In this document: one piece after another, positions 60,926 to 64,000 of the stretch
How the letters are laid out: every line of letters starts with the position of its first letter
Numbering within the stretch: position 1 is the stretch's first letter
Source: Nymphaea colorata
Lineage: Eukaryota; Streptophyta; Magnoliopsida; Nymphaeales; Nymphaeaceae
Direction of reading: 5' to 3'
Assembly: GCF_008831285.2 (NCBI RefSeq)
Contig: NC_045139.1
Location: 10,194,704 to 10,258,703 of the forward strand
Length of the DNA: 64,000 nt
Made by a program: the position numbers and the translations under genes
Notes under the pieces: model-generated
Seen by the model: the letters and a program-made list of their open reading frames with translations, nothing else
Told to the model about the DNA's origin: nothing
Database searches by the model: none

Positions 60926-61615
60926 TTATTCATGCATAGTTGATTGATTTTTCCATTTATATATGAATGAACGGTGAAAATGAATGTTTGGGTTGGCATT
61001 CTTCTCTATTGTTATGTTGATGTTTGAGTTTGGGATTTATCCAACCCAAAAAAACCCTCACAAATATGTACATGTTAATATGCATTTTCATATTATTCTT
61101 ACGTTTAGGTTCTTTCTTAATCTTTCAATTAGAAACCCTAATGAGTGTCCTATTATGTTGCTTGATTTTCTTCCATACCCAACGGTGGAAGAAACATATT
61201 TCTTTGTAACAAACGAAATATTTATGTTTTATATGCACATATAAAACTGTTTGAGGTCGTGCACTTCAAAAGAATTTCAAAAGCAAAAACCCTCTCTAAA
61301 GAGGCTTTGGAGGCCTAACTTAGGCTCTTGCATGAGCTCAAGTCCCTTTCAGGCCTACATAAAAATTGAAGTCGAATATTTTAAGTTATTTCTTGATTTT
61401 TAATTCTCATGAAGACACATACGTATATACATGTTATATAAATATATGTGCACATGATGATGTTCTTCATATTTTTCTCTTTATGTTTCCATATTTTATT
61501 TTACAAATTTTTATATACACATGAATGAATATATATATATATATATGTGTGTTTTATTTTTTCTCTCTAAAATCTTTTATTTCTCTTTTCAAGTCAAATG
61601 TCTTCTCCTAAAAAT

Positions 61616-61619
61616 TATA

Positions 61620-61668
<49 letters not shown>
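61616..61668. repeat. (AT)n microsatellite
   Basis: AT run with one AC interruption in the T-rich region. Confidence 0.9.
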
Positions 61669-61670
<2 letters not shown>

Positions 61671-63560
61671 CTTTTCTTCTAAAATCTCTCTTTCTCTTCA
61701 AATCAATATCCTGTTTTGTAAACTTTCATATATCTGTACACACGTATATGTGCATCTCTCTCTCTTTCTCTCTTTTAAGAACTTGTTTTTCTTCTCTATT
61801 TAAGTTAATATTTCATTTTTAAAAGCTTTTACATACATACATGTACATATATGTAAAAAAAATACATATGTACATGTACGTATATACGTACATATAGAGA
61901 TACGTATCTCTTCCTCTTTTAAAACCTTTCATTTAGTGATCGTTGAATTTTTTTTCTCTCTTTCTTTTTATGGGAGTATTTCATATTTTCCATTCTTTGA
62001 GTTATTTTTCTCCAAAAATCTAATCTTTTAATTGTTGACTTTATCATCACAAAAAAATCAAGTAATGGCCCAATATTGGAATCATGCTTGATGGTCTACA
62101 ACTCCATTCCATTTTCAAAAAGTTTTCTCTTTTCATAACAATATTTATAACAATCTTATAAATAAAAATAAAAATTTTAGATGTATGTAATGATAAGATT
62201 GTTTGTAGATGAATGTTGTGGTAGGAATGCATTATTATCTTCTAATAATGTAGGATCAATGCATTCATGCATTTATACTCACTTAATATCACTTATAATC
62301 ACAAGCAGCTCTCCAAAAGAGCATAAGCAAGATGAGATGAAGCTATAACTAGGTGGTAATTGAATTAGAGCAAAGTTTCAAACCTACTTAATTTCTTAAG
62401 AGAATACTAAAGTTACTTCAAAAATCAATCTCCAAAGTTTTTCAAATGATATTTGTAAAACTCTTCCAATTCAAGATTTTACTCAAAATCAAAGCAAATG
62501 ACTCTGCAAAAAATTTTTACAATAATTTAAAATATCAAGTCTTTAATATTTTCTCAAACACCGCACCACATTTAGAATGAAAATGATGTTTAAGTTAAAA
62601 CAAAATGCATCAATGATAAACATAGCCCTTGGATTGATTACTCCCGGTAAAAGCACCGGGAAGGATTGATCCTCATACTGACGGACGAGTCCCTTTCTCT
62701 CTCATTCAAAATAAATTCTCATTTTTCTAGAGCACTTCAAACCAATATTTTTTTGGGGATGTGAACCGATTTAGATCGTGATGGGACACATCATCGTTTG
62801 GCTACGATTATCATTGATGCATTTCTACTAACTTGAACATCTCATATACTGCCGATGATAAAGCATGTCCTCTTTTTTGGCCTTGACCCTATTGGCATCA
62901 TTATATTGCTTGATAATTATATTGCTTTCTTGCATATAAGACTAATTTAGGAGGATCAATCATGTTTACTTAGATTTAAGATCAAATACAATCCTCCTCA
63001 ATTTAAGGTTTGATTGAAAACAATGTTTGCTCTTCTACTTATTTTAATCACCATCTTAGACAATATTGCATTAGAGACATCCGATTTTGCATGCTTGCTC
63101 ATATTTCAAAACTTCTAATACTTATTTGTCTCGGTCATCATGTTGCTCGGTTTGGTCTTAGGCGGCAGAACAAAACTAAGCCATACAACTAAACCACACA
63201 TTGGGCGGGAAAACTCCATCGTTAGTACCATGAGTGGTAACTTGTGGTATATCGATGAGTGAAAAAAAAATTGATAAATCCTACTCTTAGTTGCGAAAGA
63301 AAGAATCTATGCTAGTACTAAGCCATTCGGCTAAAGTATATAAGCATAACTTGACATTGGATTATCGTGACACAAAATTATCTCAATTAGGTCCCTACAC
63401 CCATTTTTTCTTCAAAATTATTTTACATGATGTTGATGTACATAAAACCTTATGTGACAATTTACAATTTCATTATATACCACCACTTCATATTGTCTTT
63501 GTCAACCTAGTCAATCTTTCCCACTAATTTAATCTCTACCATTCATAGTCATCATTCAAA

Positions 63561-64000
63561 ATGTATTTTTTCCAACATAGTGTCACCTTCCCTTATGATC
63601 ACATCCTCTTCGATGAAAGACCCGAATGGTCTACTTACATCTCTCTTGAGTCTAAATCTTTGGCTCCCGAATGGTATTGGTCTTGGCATTCAACCTTATC
63701 TTGGATGTTTCCTTTCTACTTTGAAGAATGTGGGATAGTGACAGTAGCAGCCGAAGGATTGCAATCAGTAGATGGGAATTTGGTGCATGCAATTGCCGAA
63801 TGATGGAACCCAAGGACGTCCTCTTTTTGGTTGCCATGAGGAGAAATGACAATATTATTGGATGAATTTACTGAAATACTAGACCTCTCCACCCCGACTT
63901 GTAATGATCTATTAGGGAAACAATTCCTCATGAACCCGACTAAGATTAATGCAAATGACCTTATTGCTCACTTTACTAGACAAAAAACTTGGCCCCTAGT
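63561..64000 (+). pseudogene. Degraded reading frame, transposon-associated domain suspected
   Basis: From the ATG at 63561 one phase reads as protein to the window end, interrupted only by TGA at 63801 and 63837. Features: FPYDHILFDERPEWSTYISL, PEWYWSW, AAEGLQSVDGNLVHAIAE, then LDEFTEILDLSTPTCNDL and PTKINANDLIAHFTRQK. The pattern of aromatic/acidic segments recalls gag-like or plant-mobile-domain sequences of retroelements, but I do not recognise it firmly. An adjacent frame (63291-63527) may be part of the same product. It continues outside the window. Confidence 0.4.

Larger units (their letters stand above)
59429..64000 (+). mobile_element. Possible LTR-retroelement 5' region, truncated by window end
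   Basis: Starts TGTTATCACCCCAAATTTTT, an LTR-like beginning. It then has two tandem duplications, a strong TATA box (60237-60243), a long T-rich leader-like stretch without genes (60.3-63.0 kb) and degraded frames at 63.0-64.0 kb. I cannot place the LTR end, a primer site or a second LTR, so class and borders are unproven. Confidence 0.35.

Overview
The window is nuclear DNA of a flowering plant. Host genes have GT-AG introns with AT-rich intron sequence. The protein set is plant-typical: a GPI mannosyltransferase 3, three chloroplast-envelope-type quinone oxidoreductases, a UGT79/91-type glycosyltransferase, and cytochrome c6A-like and equilibrative nucleoside transporter pieces. Between the genes lie Copia, hAT and PIF/Harbinger-type transposons and an endogenous pararetrovirus. 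The species cannot be named from sequence alone.

Layout. 1-10.6 kb (+): a GPI mannosyltransferase 3 gene (PIG-B/APTG1) lacking only its extreme 5' end. Its fourth visible intron holds a very young but internally rearranged Ty1/Copia element (3517-8905; LTRs, 5-bp target duplication, primer site and polypurine tract all visible). 12.3-16.0, 31.9-35.9 and 39.2-44.3 kb (+): three tandem paralogues of a ceQORH-type NADPH quinone oxidoreductase/alkenal reductase, with the same four-exon structure (69/142/92/~690 nt). The first two are separated by about 16 kb holding two hAT-type MITEs, a small single-exon gene for a 147-residue membrane-associated protein (18.7-19.2 kb), and a scrambled endogenous pararetrovirus (23.5-31.4 kb) that encloses a broken nucleoside-transporter gene fragment. 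47.1-48.7 kb (-): an intronless glycosyltransferase with an unusual hydrophobic C-terminal tail.

50.1-54.8 kb: a third hAT MITE, then a 4.2-kb segment bounded by 13-bp inverted repeats and TTA duplications (PIF/Harbinger-like). Inside it are cytochrome c6A-like exons, a Lys-rich fragment and a frameshifted TMEM97/EXPERA fragment, so it looks like a gene-capturing (Pack-type) transposon. 56.9-59.4 kb (-): a decayed hAT transposase. 59.4-64.0 kb: a T-rich, repeat-rich region that may be the 5' part of a retroelement running off the window, ending in a degraded reading frame.

The intact host genes are single-function housekeeping or specialised-metabolism genes with no evident joint pathway. 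The best candidates for follow-up are the Pack-type element, the inverted pararetrovirus block, the Copia element whose reverse-transcriptase core was replaced by an inverted copy of its own 3' end, and the tail-anchored glycosyltransferase. Exon borders were placed by eye from reading frame, splice signals and family knowledge; no alignment could be run.
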